This document shows, piece after piece, positions 43,784 to 53,005 of a stretch of DNA of 64,000 nucleotides. The position numbers were made by a program, and so were the translations under genes. This DNA comes from Intestinibacter bartlettii (GTDB taxonomy: Bacteria; Bacillota; Clostridia; Peptostreptococcales; Peptostreptococcaceae): the NCBI GenBank assembly GCA_025148965.1, contig CP102273.1:2666001-2730000 (forward strand), given 5' to 3'. Position 1 is the stretch's first letter; every line of letters begins with the position of its first letter. A model generated the notes under the pieces. That model did no database searches, was not told where the DNA came from, and worked only from the letters and a program-made list of their open reading frames with translations.

Positions 43784-46700
43784 ATGAAAAAAATATTTAA
43801 TGTAGGTATAGACGTCGGTTCTACCACAGTTAAAATAGTAGTTTTAGATAAAGATAAAGTTATATTCAAAAAATATACAAGACATTTTTCAGATGTAAAA
43901 AAAGCTGTTAAAGAAGTCTTAACAGAAGTATATGAAAAACTTGGAGATATTAGAATCTCTACTGTAGTAACTGGTTCTGGGGGAATAGATATCTCTAAAT
44001 ATTTAGGTTTAAAATTTGTACAAGAAGTAATCTCATCTACAAAAGCAATTGAAACCTTCAACCCAGAAACTGATGTTGTAATAGAACTTGGTGGTGAAGA
44101 CGCAAAAATCACTTATTTAAGTGGTGGTATAGACCAAAGAATGAACGGTATATGTGCTGGGGGTACTGGCGCGTTTATAGATCAAATGGCCAGTTTATTA
44201 AAAACAGATGCCGCTGGACTTAACGAAATGGCAAAAGATTATAAAGTAATCTATCCTATTGCATCTAGATGTGGTGTTTTTGCAAAAACAGATATTCAAC
44301 CACTTATAAATGATGGTGCAAGAAAATCTGACATAGCTATGAGTATATTTAATGCTGTTGTTGTTCAAACAGTCAGTGTTTTATCTTGTGGTAGAGCTAT
44401 TGAAGGTAATGTAGCATTTTTAGGCGGACCTTTATATTTCCTATCAGAACTTCGTACAGCATTTAAAAACGTATTAAATTTAAGTGATGAAAACATAATA
44501 TTCCCACAAGACGCTCAATTATATATCGCAATGGGTGCCTCTATATTAGCAAAAGACGAACCTGATGTTAACTTATCATATTTAATAAATAAAATAAAGA
44601 AAATCGAAGGTGTAAACTTATCTAATGCAGAAGGTTTAGAACCACTATTCAAAAATAAACAAGAACATGATGAATTCATAAACAGACACAACAAATCACA
44701 AGTTCCTAAAAAAGATTTAAAAGATGTAAAAGGTAATTGCTTCTTAGGAATTGATGCCGGTTCTACAACTACAAAAGCCGCATTAATAGATGAAAATTGC
44801 AATTTAGTTTATACATATTATAGTAGTAATGAAGGTAGTCCGCTTCAAACATCTATAAACATAGTAAAAGATATTTATAACAAATTACCAAAAGACGTAA
44901 ATATTGTTTCTTCTTGTGTTACAGGATATGGCGAAGCATTACTAAAAAAAGCATTAAAAATTGATTATGGCGAAATTGAAACAATGGCTCACTACAAAGC
45001 AGCTAAATATTTCGACCCAGAAGTAGATTTTATACTTGATATAGGCGGTCAAGATATGAAATGTCTACAAATTAAAAACGGTGTAATCGATAGTATTATA
45101 CTTAATGAAGCTTGTTCTTCTGGTTGTGGTTCATTCCTTGAAACTTTTGCAAAATCACTTTCTATGTCAATCGAAGACTTTGCAAAAGAAGGTACATTCT
45201 CACAAAATCCAGTTGATTTAGGTTCTAGATGTACAGTATTTATGAACTCTAGAGTTAAACAAGCTCAAAAAGAAGGTGCAACTGTTGCAGATATATCAGC
45301 AGGACTTTCTTACTCTGTTATAAAAAATGCCCTATTCAAAGTTATAAAAATAAGAGACTTAAATGAACTAGGTAAAAATATAGTTGTCCAAGGTGGTACA
45401 TTCTACAACGACTTAGTTTTAAGAAGTTTTGAAAAATTAATTGGAAGAAATGTAACTAGACCTGATATTTCAGGAATAATGGGTGCATTCGGTGCCGCTA
45501 TAATTTGTAAAGAAAGATATTCAGAAGGTCACAAAACAGAATTTTTAAACTTAGAACAACTTGAAAATATAAAAGTAGATAGCACTGTTCAAAGATGTAA
45601 AGGTTGCTCAAACAAATGTCTACTTACTATAAATAAATTCTCAGAACATGAAATATTTGTATCAGGAAATAGATGTGAAAACGGAGCCGCTTTATATGGG
45701 GCAGAAAAACCTGACCCAAATAAAGAAAAACCTATCAACCTATTTGCTTACAAATACGATAGATTATTTAAACATTATAAACCTTTAAAACTTGAAGATG
45801 CACCAAGAGGTGAAGTTGGTCTTCCAAGAGCTTTAAATATGTACGAAGATTATCCTTTCTGGTTTACTCTATTTACTAAATTAGGATTTAAAGTAACTTT
45901 ATCAGGAAGATCTTCTAAAAAACTTTATGAAAGAGGTATGACTAGCATCGCCTCTGAAACAGTTTGTTACCCAGGTAAAATGGTTCATGGACATATCCAA
46001 AGTCTAATAGACAAGGGCGTTAAAACTATATTCTACCCTGCTGTAACACATGAATACAGAGAAGATAAAACTTCAGATAATCACTACAACTGCCCTGTTG
46101 TTATTTCTTACTCTGAAATAATTAAAAACAATGTTCCTGATTTAAAGAAAAAGAACATTAAATTTATAAATCCATTTATGACTTTAAATGATAAAGAAAA
46201 CTTAAAAGACAGACTTTGCCAAGTATTCTCTTATTACTTTGCAGATTTAAATATATCAAAATCTGAAATAAGAGACGCTGTTGATGCTGCAAAAGAAGAA
46301 GAATTTGCATTCAAAGCAGATATAAGACGTGCTGGTGAAGAAGCTGTTGAAAAAATACAAAAAGAAAACTTAAAAGGTATAGTTTTAGCTGGTAGACCTT
46401 ATCACCTTGACCCAGAAATCAACCATGGTATGCCAGAGCTAATTAACTCACTTGATATGGCAGTACTTACTGAAGATAGTATTTGTCATCTTGCTCAAGT
46501 TCAAAGACCTCTAAGAGTCGTTGACCAATGGGTATATCACTCTAGACTTTATAAAGCTGCTGAATTTGTAAAGAAATACGACAATATCGAACTTGTTCAA
46601 CTTAACTCATTTGGTTGTGGTCTTGATGCTGTAACAACTGAGCAAGTACAAGAAATATTAGCTGAAAAATCAAAAATCTATACTGTAATTAAAATAGATG

Positions 46701-48154
46701 AAGGTAACAACTTAGGTGCAGCCAAAATAAGACTTCGTTCTTTAAAAGCTGCAATGGCCGAAAGAGAAGCTAATCACATAAGTGTTAAAAATATAAAGGA
46801 ACATAAAATAAATTATACTAAAAATGATAAATTTGATCCAAAACGTAAATTACTTGTTCCTCAAATGTCTCCTATCCACTTCCAATTCATCGAAAAAGCT
46901 GTGAATTTAAGTGGTTGGAATGTAGAAGTTCTTCAAGATACAAGCAGAGAAATAATCGAAGAAGGGCTTAGATATGTAAACAACGATGCTTGTTATCCTG
47001 CTATAATCGTTATCGGCCAATTAATCAGTGCTCTTAAATCAGGTAAATACGATTTAAACAATGTATCTGTTGGTATAACTCAAACTGGTGGTGGTTGTAG
47101 AGCGACTAACTACATAGGTTTCTTACGTAAAGCTATGTATGAATCAGGATTTAAAGATGTTCCAGTTGTATCTTTAAGTGCCCAAGGTATAGAAGATAAT
47201 GGACTTAAAGAAAATGTATCTCTATCTCTTATAAATAGAGGCTTTATGGCTGTAGTTTACGGTGATTTATTTATGAAAGTTCTATACAGAACTAGACCTT
47301 ACGAAAAAGTTAAAGGAAGTGCAAATGCATTATACGAAAAATGGGTTAAAATTTGTATGGACTCACTTGAAAATGCCAAACTATCTACATTCAGTAAAAA
47401 TATTAAAAATATAATTAGAGATTTTGATAATCTAGAACTTTTAGACATCAAAAAACCTCGTGTTGGTCTTGTTGGAGAAATATTAGTTAAATTCCACCCA
47501 ACTGCTAATAATAATATCGTTGATGTACTTGAAAGAGAAGGCGCAGAAGCTGTAATGCCTGAAATGGCTAACTTTTTCCTATACTCTGCTGTAAATGGAA
47601 TCTATAAAAAAGACCATAAATTAGAAGGTACAACTAAAGGTAAATTTATGTGCAAATTCTTTATAGGTTTAGTAAGCTTCTATCAAAAAACTTATGTAAA
47701 AGAACTTAAAAATAGTAAGAGATTTAATGCTCCAGAAAAAATAATAGAATTATCTAAGAAAACCGAATCATTAGTTTCTGTTGGTAACCAAACAGGTGAG
47801 GGTTGGCTCCTTCCTGGTGAAATGATTGAATTAATCGAAAGTGGTGTTGAAAATATAGTTTGTATGCAACCATTTGGTTGTCTTCCAAACCACATAATTG
47901 GTAAAGGTCCTATAAAAGAATTAAAAGCTAGATATCCAAAAGCTAATATAATTCCAATAGACTACGATCCATCTGCTAGTGAAGTTAACCAAATTAACAG
48001 AATAAAACTTATGTTATCTAGAGCATTCAAAAATCTACATGATGATGAAGATAATACTTCAAAATTATCATCTAAACGTAAACAATTTACTGTTGATGAT
48101 ATAAAATCAAACGAAGAAAAAACTTCAGAAGGCAAAAAAGCTGTAAATATGTAA
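43784..48154 (+). CDS. large acyl-CoA dehydratase activase-like protein (two BcrAD/BadFG domains plus DUF2229)
   Basis: The 1456-residue chain has two ASKHA ATPase domains of the 2-hydroxyacyl-CoA dehydratase activator type. The first covers about residues 4-255 (VGIDVGSTTVKIVV, CAGGTGAFIDQMA) and the second about 315-570 (LGIDAGSTTTKAAL, CSSGCGSFLETFA). Then come a cysteine pair region (CKGCSNKCLL) and a DUF2229/COG3580-3581 part with CYPGKMVHGH, NSFGCG, CYPAIIV, GGGCRATNY and MQPFGCLPNHI. It probably performs ATP-driven low-potential electron transfer through iron-sulfur clusters. The target is unknown, and no dehydratase subunits are adjacent. ATG 43784 follows GAGGAGG. Confidence 0.9.
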   Translation: MKKIFNVGIDVGSTTVKIVVLDKDKVIFKKYTRHFSDVKKAVKEVLTEVYEKLGDIRISTVVTGSGGIDISKYLGLKFVQEVISSTKAIETFNPETDVVIELGGEDAKITYLSGGIDQRMNGICAGGTGAFIDQMASLLKTDAAGLNEMAKDYKVIYPIASRCGVFAKTDIQPLINDGARKSDIAMSIFNAVVVQTVSVLSCGRAIEGNVAFLGGPLYFLSELRTAFKNVLNLSDENIIFPQDAQLYIAMGASILAKDEPDVNLSYLINKIKKIEGVNLSNAEGLEPLFKNKQEHDEFINRHNKSQVPKKDLKDVKGNCFLGIDAGSTTTKAALIDENCNLVYTYYSSNEGSPLQTSINIVKDIYNKLPKDVNIVSSCVTGYGEALLKKALKIDYGEIETMAHYKAAKYFDPEVDFILDIGGQDMKCLQIKNGVIDSIILNEACSSGCGSFLETFAKSLSMSIEDFAKEGTFSQNPVDLGSRCTVFMNSRVKQAQKEGATVADISAGLSYSVIKNALFKVIKIRDLNELGKNIVVQGGTFYNDLVLRSFEKLIGRNVTRPDISGIMGAFGAAIICKERYSEGHKTEFLNLEQLENIKVDSTVQRCKGCSNKCLLTINKFSEHEIFVSGNRCENGAALYGAEKPDPNKEKPINLFAYKYDRLFKHYKPLKLEDAPRGEVGLPRALNMYEDYPFWFTLFTKLGFKVTLSGRSSKKLYERGMTSIASETVCYPGKMVHGHIQSLIDKGVKTIFYPAVTHEYREDKTSDNHYNCPVVISYSEIIKNNVPDLKKKNIKFINPFMTLNDKENLKDRLCQVFSYYFADLNISKSEIRDAVDAAKEEEFAFKADIRRAGEEAVEKIQKENLKGIVLAGRPYHLDPEINHGMPELINSLDMAVLTEDSICHLAQVQRPLRVVDQWVYHSRLYKAAEFVKKYDNIELVQLNSFGCGLDAVTTEQVQEILAEKSKIYTVIKIDEGNNLGAAKIRLRSLKAAMAEREANHISVKNIKEHKINYTKNDKFDPKRKLLVPQMSPIHFQFIEKAVNLSGWNVEVLQDTSREIIEEGLRYVNNDACYPAIIVIGQLISALKSGKYDLNNVSVGITQTGGGCRATNYIGFLRKAMYESGFKDVPVVSLSAQGIEDNGLKENVSLSLINRGFMAVVYGDLFMKVLYRTRPYEKVKGSANALYEKWVKICMDSLENAKLSTFSKNIKNIIRDFDNLELLDIKKPRVGLVGEILVKFHPTANNNIVDVLEREGAEAVMPEMANFFLYSAVNGIYKKDHKLEGTTKGKFMCKFFIGLVSFYQKTYVKELKNSKRFNAPEKIIELSKKTESLVSVGNQTGEGWLLPGEMIELIESGVENIVCMQPFGCLPNHIIGKGPIKELKARYPKANIIPIDYDPSASEVNQINRIKLMLSRAFKNLHDDEDNTSKLSSKRKQFTVDDIKSNEEKTSEGKKAVNM

Positions 48155-48156
48155 GT

Positions 48157-48193
48157 AAAAAGGAGTTTGAAATTTAATTTCAAGCTCCTTTTA
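48157..48193. terminator. bidirectional terminator after the activase-like gene
   Basis: AAAAGGAG-TTTGAAAT and ATTTCAA-CTCCTTTT form a long stem with A and T flanks between convergent genes. Confidence 0.8.
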
Positions 48194-48202
48194 ATTTAAA
48201 AT

Positions 48203-48673
48203 TTATTCACTTTGTAAATCAGCATATAATATGCTATCTTCTCTATTTAAATAAACATATCTAGTATTTGTTTTTTCATCATCTTCAGATTTTGACAATA
48301 CTTTTATAACATAATCATCTGTAGCTATATCAACTATTGCATCTTCATATTCTGAGTAAATTCTATTGATTAAGTTTCTAGCTTCTAATACTTCCCCATC
48401 AAATAATTCTACGCTTTCTAAAGTCACATATTGTGATTTAAAGCTTCCTTCAAAAGACATACTAACAAAATATATTTTTTTACATTCAGTACACATAACA
48501 ACTAATTTTTCCATCTTGTATATAGATGCTTTTGTAACAGAATCAACATCATTTGTTTTTAATTCTGTTTCATTAACTTCTCTGAATAATACTTTATACT
48601 CTTGTTTTTCTGAACATAAGCATATTTTTTGTCCAAAATCATCTTCATATAAATATTTATTTACAGTAACCAT
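48203..48673 (-). CDS. uncharacterised protein, paralogue of the next gene upstream
   Basis: I do not recognise a named family for this 156-residue protein. It has CLC near residue 19, a CTEC pair within VVMCTECKKIYFV, and a C-terminal block DYVIKVL...RYVYL. The neighbouring 48779-49189 product has the same layout, so the two are tandem paralogues. The CxxC pairs suggest a zinc ribbon, although this copy has lost one N-terminal cysteine. GGGG precedes the ATG. Confidence 0.75.
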   Translation of the reverse strand: MVTVNKYLYEDDFGQKICLCSEKQEYKVLFREVNETELKTNDVDSVTKASIYKMEKLVVMCTECKKIYFVSMSFEGSFKSQYVTLESVELFDGEVLEARNLINRIYSEYEDAIVDIATDDYVIKVLSKSEDDEKTNTRYVYLNREDSILYADLQSE

Positions 48674-48706
48674 AAGTTTTGTCCCCGCCTTTTATAAATT
48701 AGTCAA

Positions 48707-48734
48707 AAAATAAAGGCTTTAAAGCCTTTATTTT
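48707..48734. terminator. perfect palindromic terminator between the paralogues
   Basis: AAAATAAAGGC and GCCTTTATTTT are exact reverse complements around TTTAAA. On the minus strand it ends transcription of the 48779-49189 gene. Confidence 0.8.
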
Positions 48735-48778
48735 CAATTATTATATTTTATTCTAAATCTACATATACGAAATCAAAA

Positions 48779-49189
48779 TTATTTTTCCATATAAACGTAT
48801 TCTGTATATTTTCCGTCTTTTACTTCTTTTTCATCAACTATTTTTGTAACAAAATCTTCAGATCTTATAGTAAATAAGGCTTCATAAGAACCATAATTAC
48901 GTTTTATATGTTCTCTTACTTGGCTGTTAGTCTCAGATATTTCTCTTACTTTTGATACTGTACGTTTTTGATCAGTGCCATTTTTTTTGTAACCCATGTC
49001 AAATCTGTACATTCTACCACATTTTGAGCATACTGCTATTACATCACTTGTAGAATCACATATATCTTCGTCTTTGCTTTCAGTCATTTCACTATGATTG
49101 TATAATACTCTGAATTTTTTACATTCAGAACATTGACAAACTTTTTTGTCTAACTCTGCTGCTAAAATATATTTTGGTGTGTATAACAT
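48779..49189 (-). CDS. uncharacterised zinc-ribbon-like protein, tandem paralogue
   Basis: The 136-residue protein has CQCSEC near residue 20 and CSKC in VIAVCSKCGRMYRF, four cysteines spaced like a split zinc ribbon, then a C-terminal part EALFTIRSEDFVTKIV...EYVYM matching its neighbour. The start at 49189 has AGGA seven bases upstream. The longer frame to 49222 has no clear ribosome site. The function is unknown. Confidence 0.75.
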   Translation of the reverse strand: MLYTPKYILAAELDKKVCQCSECKKFRVLYNHSEMTESKDEDICDSTSDVIAVCSKCGRMYRFDMGYKKNGTDQKRTVSKVREISETNSQVREHIKRNYGSYEALFTIRSEDFVTKIVDEKEVKDGKYTEYVYMEK

Positions 49190-49432
49190 TATATATCCTA
49201 CCCCTTTCCTTTTACCATCCATTTTTTATTATATATTCCCTAAAACATATAAATTTATGTATATGTAGGTTATTTAGGTTCATAAAAGTTGTTTCTTTAT
49301 TATTATAATTATATTCCATTTCAAAGCTTATATAACAACCTCTACTATGCTAACCTCTTTATAATATTGTATCACCATATTATGCAAATTACAGAGTTAA
49401 TTTGAAATTTTTTCCATATTTTTTAAAATTCT

Positions 49433-51430
49433 TTATTTACAGTACTTTTCTTTTAAGTCTTTTAATTCATCTAACCATATACCTTGGCAAGCATCAGATG
49501 CCATACGCCAGTCTCCTCTAGGTGATAAAGATACACTTCCTACTTTTACACCATCAGGCATACAAGAACGTTTGAATTGTTGTGTCCAGAATCTGTTGTA
49601 GAATATATCCATATTTTTAAGCAATTCTTGTTTATCTACAACTGGTTCTTTAACACCAATATTCTTTTCGTGCATAATTTTTGCATTTACATATAAATCG
49701 AATATTTTCTTAGGTCCAAATCCATGTCTAAGCATGTAGTAAAGTATGAAGTCATGAACTACATATGAACCTATTTTATCTTCTGTTTTTTGTTTTATTG
49801 TACCATCTTCATTTGGTGGTAATAACTCTGGACTTACCGGTGTATCACAAATATCTAGTAATACATCTTTTAATCCTTCATGATGCTCTGCATATGACTC
49901 TAAGATTCCTCTTACTAATGTTTTTGGTATAGATGCATTAACTCCATACATACTCATTTGGTCACCATTATATGTGCACCAACCTAAAGCAAGTTCAGAT
50001 AAATCTCCTGTACCAACTACTAAGCTTCCTATTTTATTTGACACATCCATAAGAATTTGAGTTCTCTCTCTAGCTTGTACATTTTCAAATGTTACATCTA
50101 ATTTAGATTTGTCATATCCGATATCTTTGTAATGTTGCTCACAAGCATCTTTTATATTTATTTCATAAGAAGTTACTTCTAATATTTCCATAAGACGTCT
50201 TGCATTGTTAAGTGTTCTGTCAGTAGTTCCATAACAAGGCATTGTTATAGCATGTATTCCTTTTTTATCATATCCATTGATGTTAAATGCCTCTACTGCA
50301 ACAATTAATGCTAATGTACTATCAAGACCACCAGAAATACCTATAACTACACTTTCACAGTTTATTTTCTTTAATCTTCCCGCAAGGCCTGCTGCTTGTA
50401 ATTTTAATATTTCAGTAGCACGTTCGTCTATATTATGTGGAACGAATGGAAGTATAGATATTTCTCTGTTTGATATAAATTCATCTGTAACAGGAGCAAA
50501 AGTTTCTATACAAACACGTTCATATTTTTGTTTATATACATTAGTCATAAATGATGTCGTTTTTGTTCTATCATTTTCACAATTTTCTATATCAATTTCT
50601 CCATAAGTAATTTCTATATCTTCTAAGAATTTACTTTCACCTACTATAGCCCCACAGTCTGCAATTAAGCTATGACCTGAGAATACAGTATCCGTCGTAC
50701 TTTCTCCTCTTGAAGCAGATGCATATACATATCCGCAGTTTGATGTAGCAGATTGCATTTTTATTAAATCTTCTCTGTATTTAGATTTACCTATAGTTTC
50801 GTTACTTGCTGATAAGTTAACTATTATATTAGCACCGTGTAAACAATGGTGTTTTGATGGTGGGATTGGTACCCAAACATCCTCACAAACCTCAGCAGAA
50901 ACCACAGCACCAGTAAGAGTATCTTCTATTAATAAGTTTGGTGTAAATGGTACTGTCTTTCCATCTATAACAATTTGATCATCTACTCTATTTACTGAAC
51001 TTGCAAAATATCTTCCTTCATAAAACTCAGAATAATTTGGTATGAATGTCTTCGGCACTACCCCTATTATTTCTCCTTTATGTATTGCAACAGCACAGTT
51101 AAATAATTGATTGTCCTTTCTAATAGGCATACCTATAAAAATAAGTGGGCTATATTCTTTATTTGAAAGTTTTGCGAATCTTAACATTTCATCATAAGCT
51201 CTTTTTATTAAAGTATGTTGATTAAATAAATCATGACATGTATATCCAGTTACACAAAGCTCTGGGTATACAACTACTCTAGTTTGTCTTTTACCTAATT
51301 TATTTTCTTCTATAACGTTATCAAGAAGTCTTAACATTTCATCCACGTTAAATTTTGGATTGGCAATTTTAACTTCATTTGGAATAAGTGTTGCTACTTC
51401 AACAATCCCATGATTTAATAAATTATTCAT
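49433..51430 (-). CDS. nadE: glutamine-dependent NAD+ synthetase
   Basis: The 665-residue protein fuses an N-terminal nitrilase-type glutaminase domain, with the catalytic Glu/Lys/Cys region visible as VYPELCVTGYTCHD, VPKTFIPNYSEFYE and VSAEVCEDVWVPIPPS, to a C-terminal NAD synthetase domain with the PP-loop GISGGLDSTLALIV. It amidates deamido-NAD to NAD using glutamine nitrogen. Length fits the long clostridial form. GGAG precedes the ATG. Confidence 0.96.
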   Translation of the reverse strand: MNNLLNHGIVEVATLIPNEVKIANPKFNVDEMLRLLDNVIEENKLGKRQTRVVVYPELCVTGYTCHDLFNQHTLIKRAYDEMLRFAKLSNKEYSPLIFIGMPIRKDNQLFNCAVAIHKGEIIGVVPKTFIPNYSEFYEGRYFASSVNRVDDQIVIDGKTVPFTPNLLIEDTLTGAVVSAEVCEDVWVPIPPSKHHCLHGANIIVNLSASNETIGKSKYREDLIKMQSATSNCGYVYASASRGESTTDTVFSGHSLIADCGAIVGESKFLEDIEITYGEIDIENCENDRTKTTSFMTNVYKQKYERVCIETFAPVTDEFISNREISILPFVPHNIDERATEILKLQAAGLAGRLKKINCESVVIGISGGLDSTLALIVAVEAFNINGYDKKGIHAITMPCYGTTDRTLNNARRLMEILEVTSYEINIKDACEQHYKDIGYDKSKLDVTFENVQARERTQILMDVSNKIGSLVVGTGDLSELALGWCTYNGDQMSMYGVNASIPKTLVRGILESYAEHHEGLKDVLLDICDTPVSPELLPPNEDGTIKQKTEDKIGSYVVHDFILYYMLRHGFGPKKIFDLYVNAKIMHEKNIGVKEPVVDKQELLKNMDIFYNRFWTQQFKRSCMPDGVKVGSVSLSPRGDWRMASDACQGIWLDELKDLKEKYCK

Positions 51431-51600
51431 AAATATATCTCCAATCTATGTCATTTGTAATTTTATAAATGTCTAATTAGACATTTTATATATACTACCA
51501 CGATATTTTATTTTATCACAAATCGATAATTTTTATAAAAAAATCTTTTTTCCAACTGTATTTTAATACATGGATTTTGCTGGTATATATTTAAAATCAC

Positions 51601-51634
51601 AAAAAGACGGTTACAGAGGTAAACTGTAACCGTC
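51601..51634 (-). terminator. terminator hairpin upstream of nadE
   Basis: GACGGTTACAG and CTGTAACCGTC form a perfect 11-bp stem followed by TTTTT on the minus strand. It is 170 bases past buk and 170 bases before nadE, so it may be a second buk terminator or a nadE leader element. Confidence 0.75.
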
Positions 51635-51704
51635 CCATATCATAGGTATATATTCAAAAATTTCTATATGAAATTTTCTAAACTAGTAAAATATTATACA
51701 TTAT

Positions 51705-51748
51705 AAAAAAATCTTTATTCTAAAGACCTTTCACAAGGTAGATTTTTT
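51705..51748 (-). terminator. buk terminator
   Basis: AAAAATCT and AGATTTTTTT arms with inner pairing (CTT/AGG region) and a seven-T tail on the minus strand, 56 bases after the buk stop. Confidence 0.6.
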
Positions 51749-51803
51749 TGAAATACATGTACGGAAATTATATTTATCCAGAATTTTAAATGTATATAAT
51801 TTC

Positions 51804-52898
51804 CTATGCATTATAAACTAATGCATTATAAACTAAAGCTTCTTCTTCGCCTTTTAATACACGAAGCCCGCCTTCTGCTAAAGCACTCATTTCATCTTCA
51901 CCAGGATAAGCTATAACTTTTGCTATAAATTTAACTCTGTCTTCTATCATTTCTCTTACCATAGCAGAATATGCTATTCCACCTGTTAAGATTATTGCAT
52001 CTATCTCACCTTTTAATACAGTTGCATATGCCCCGATTTCTTTGCAGATTTGATAAATCATAGCTTCATGAACAAGTTTTGCTTTTTCATCGCCATCATT
52101 TATTCTTGCTTCAACATCTCTTATATCATTAGTTCCAAGATAAGCAACTACTCCACCTTGGCCTTTGATTCTCTTAGCAATTTGGTCTTTTGTCATATCA
52201 TTTCCATAACAAGCTTTAAATAATGCTCCAACAGGAAGTCCTCCACTTCTTTCTGGTGAGAATGGGCCTTCTCCATCTAATCCATTAGTATTATCGATTA
52301 CTCTTCCTTTTTTATGAGCACCAACAGTAACTCCTCCACCCATATGTACTATTAAGAAGTTACAATCTTCGTATTTTTTACCCATATCTTGTGCAGCTCT
52401 TCTTCCTATAGCTTTTTGGTTTAAAGCATGGAAAATACTTTTTCTAGGCATTTCAGGCACACCTGATAATCTAGCTACATCTTCCATTTCATCAACAACA
52501 ACTGGGTCAACTATAAATGAAGGTATTTTTAATTCATCACCCATTTGTCTTGCTATTATACCACCAAGATTTGAAGCATGTTCCCCAGACACACCAATTG
52601 TTAAGTCTTTTACCATAGCATCATTTACTGCATATGTTCCACCTTTTATAGGTTTTAAAAGTCCACCTCTACCAACGATTGCATCTAAATCACTTAAATT
52701 TATTCCGGCTTCTTTTAGCACACTCTCAATTATATCTTTTCTAAAATCTAGTTGATCTGCTATTTTTTCAAACTTATCGATTTCTTCAGAAGAATGTCTA
52801 AGTGTTTTTTCTAAAATTTCTTCTTCATTTTCATAAACAGCTATCTTTGTAGAAGTTGAACCTGGATTTATAGCTAAAACTTTAAATAATTTTTCCAT
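51804..52898 (-). CDS. buk: butyrate kinase
   Basis: The 364-residue acetokinase-family enzyme has the N-terminal phosphate loop LAINPGSTSTKIAVYENE, the GRGGLLKPIKGGTYAV segment, HMGGGVTVGAHKKGRV and the C-terminal LTGGIAYS. It converts butyryl or branched acyl phosphate plus ADP to acid plus ATP. The last residues read ALVYN-ALVYN-A because a 15-base tandem duplication abuts the stop. It follows ptb by 107 bases. Confidence 0.96.
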   Translation of the reverse strand: MEKLFKVLAINPGSTSTKIAVYENEEEILEKTLRHSSEEIDKFEKIADQLDFRKDIIESVLKEAGINLSDLDAIVGRGGLLKPIKGGTYAVNDAMVKDLTIGVSGEHASNLGGIIARQMGDELKIPSFIVDPVVVDEMEDVARLSGVPEMPRKSIFHALNQKAIGRRAAQDMGKKYEDCNFLIVHMGGGVTVGAHKKGRVIDNTNGLDGEGPFSPERSGGLPVGALFKACYGNDMTKDQIAKRIKGQGGVVAYLGTNDIRDVEARINDGDEKAKLVHEAMIYQICKEIGAYATVLKGEIDAIILTGGIAYSAMVREMIEDRVKFIAKVIAYPGEDEMSALAEGGLRVLKGEEEALVYNALVYNA

Positions 52899-53005
52899 AT
52901 TAATCCCCCTATTCCCTATAATTTTACTTTTTCCGTAATTAAAGTTTTTATTATAGATACTATTTTTTATTTTCTTTATAAATAACGTTTATATTTAACT
53001 AATAA

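Larger units (their letters stand above)
51431..51803. other. buk-nadE intergenic region
   Basis: The stretch contains two minus-strand terminators (51601-51634 and 51705-51748). A weak promoter candidate, TTTACT-N16-TATAGA, lies between them. No gene is seen. Confidence 0.5.

Noticed and set aside
43687-44112. 141-codon minus-strand frame across the TetR/activase junction
   Set aside because: It overlaps two strongly supported plus-strand genes and shows Ser/Ile-rich antisense composition.
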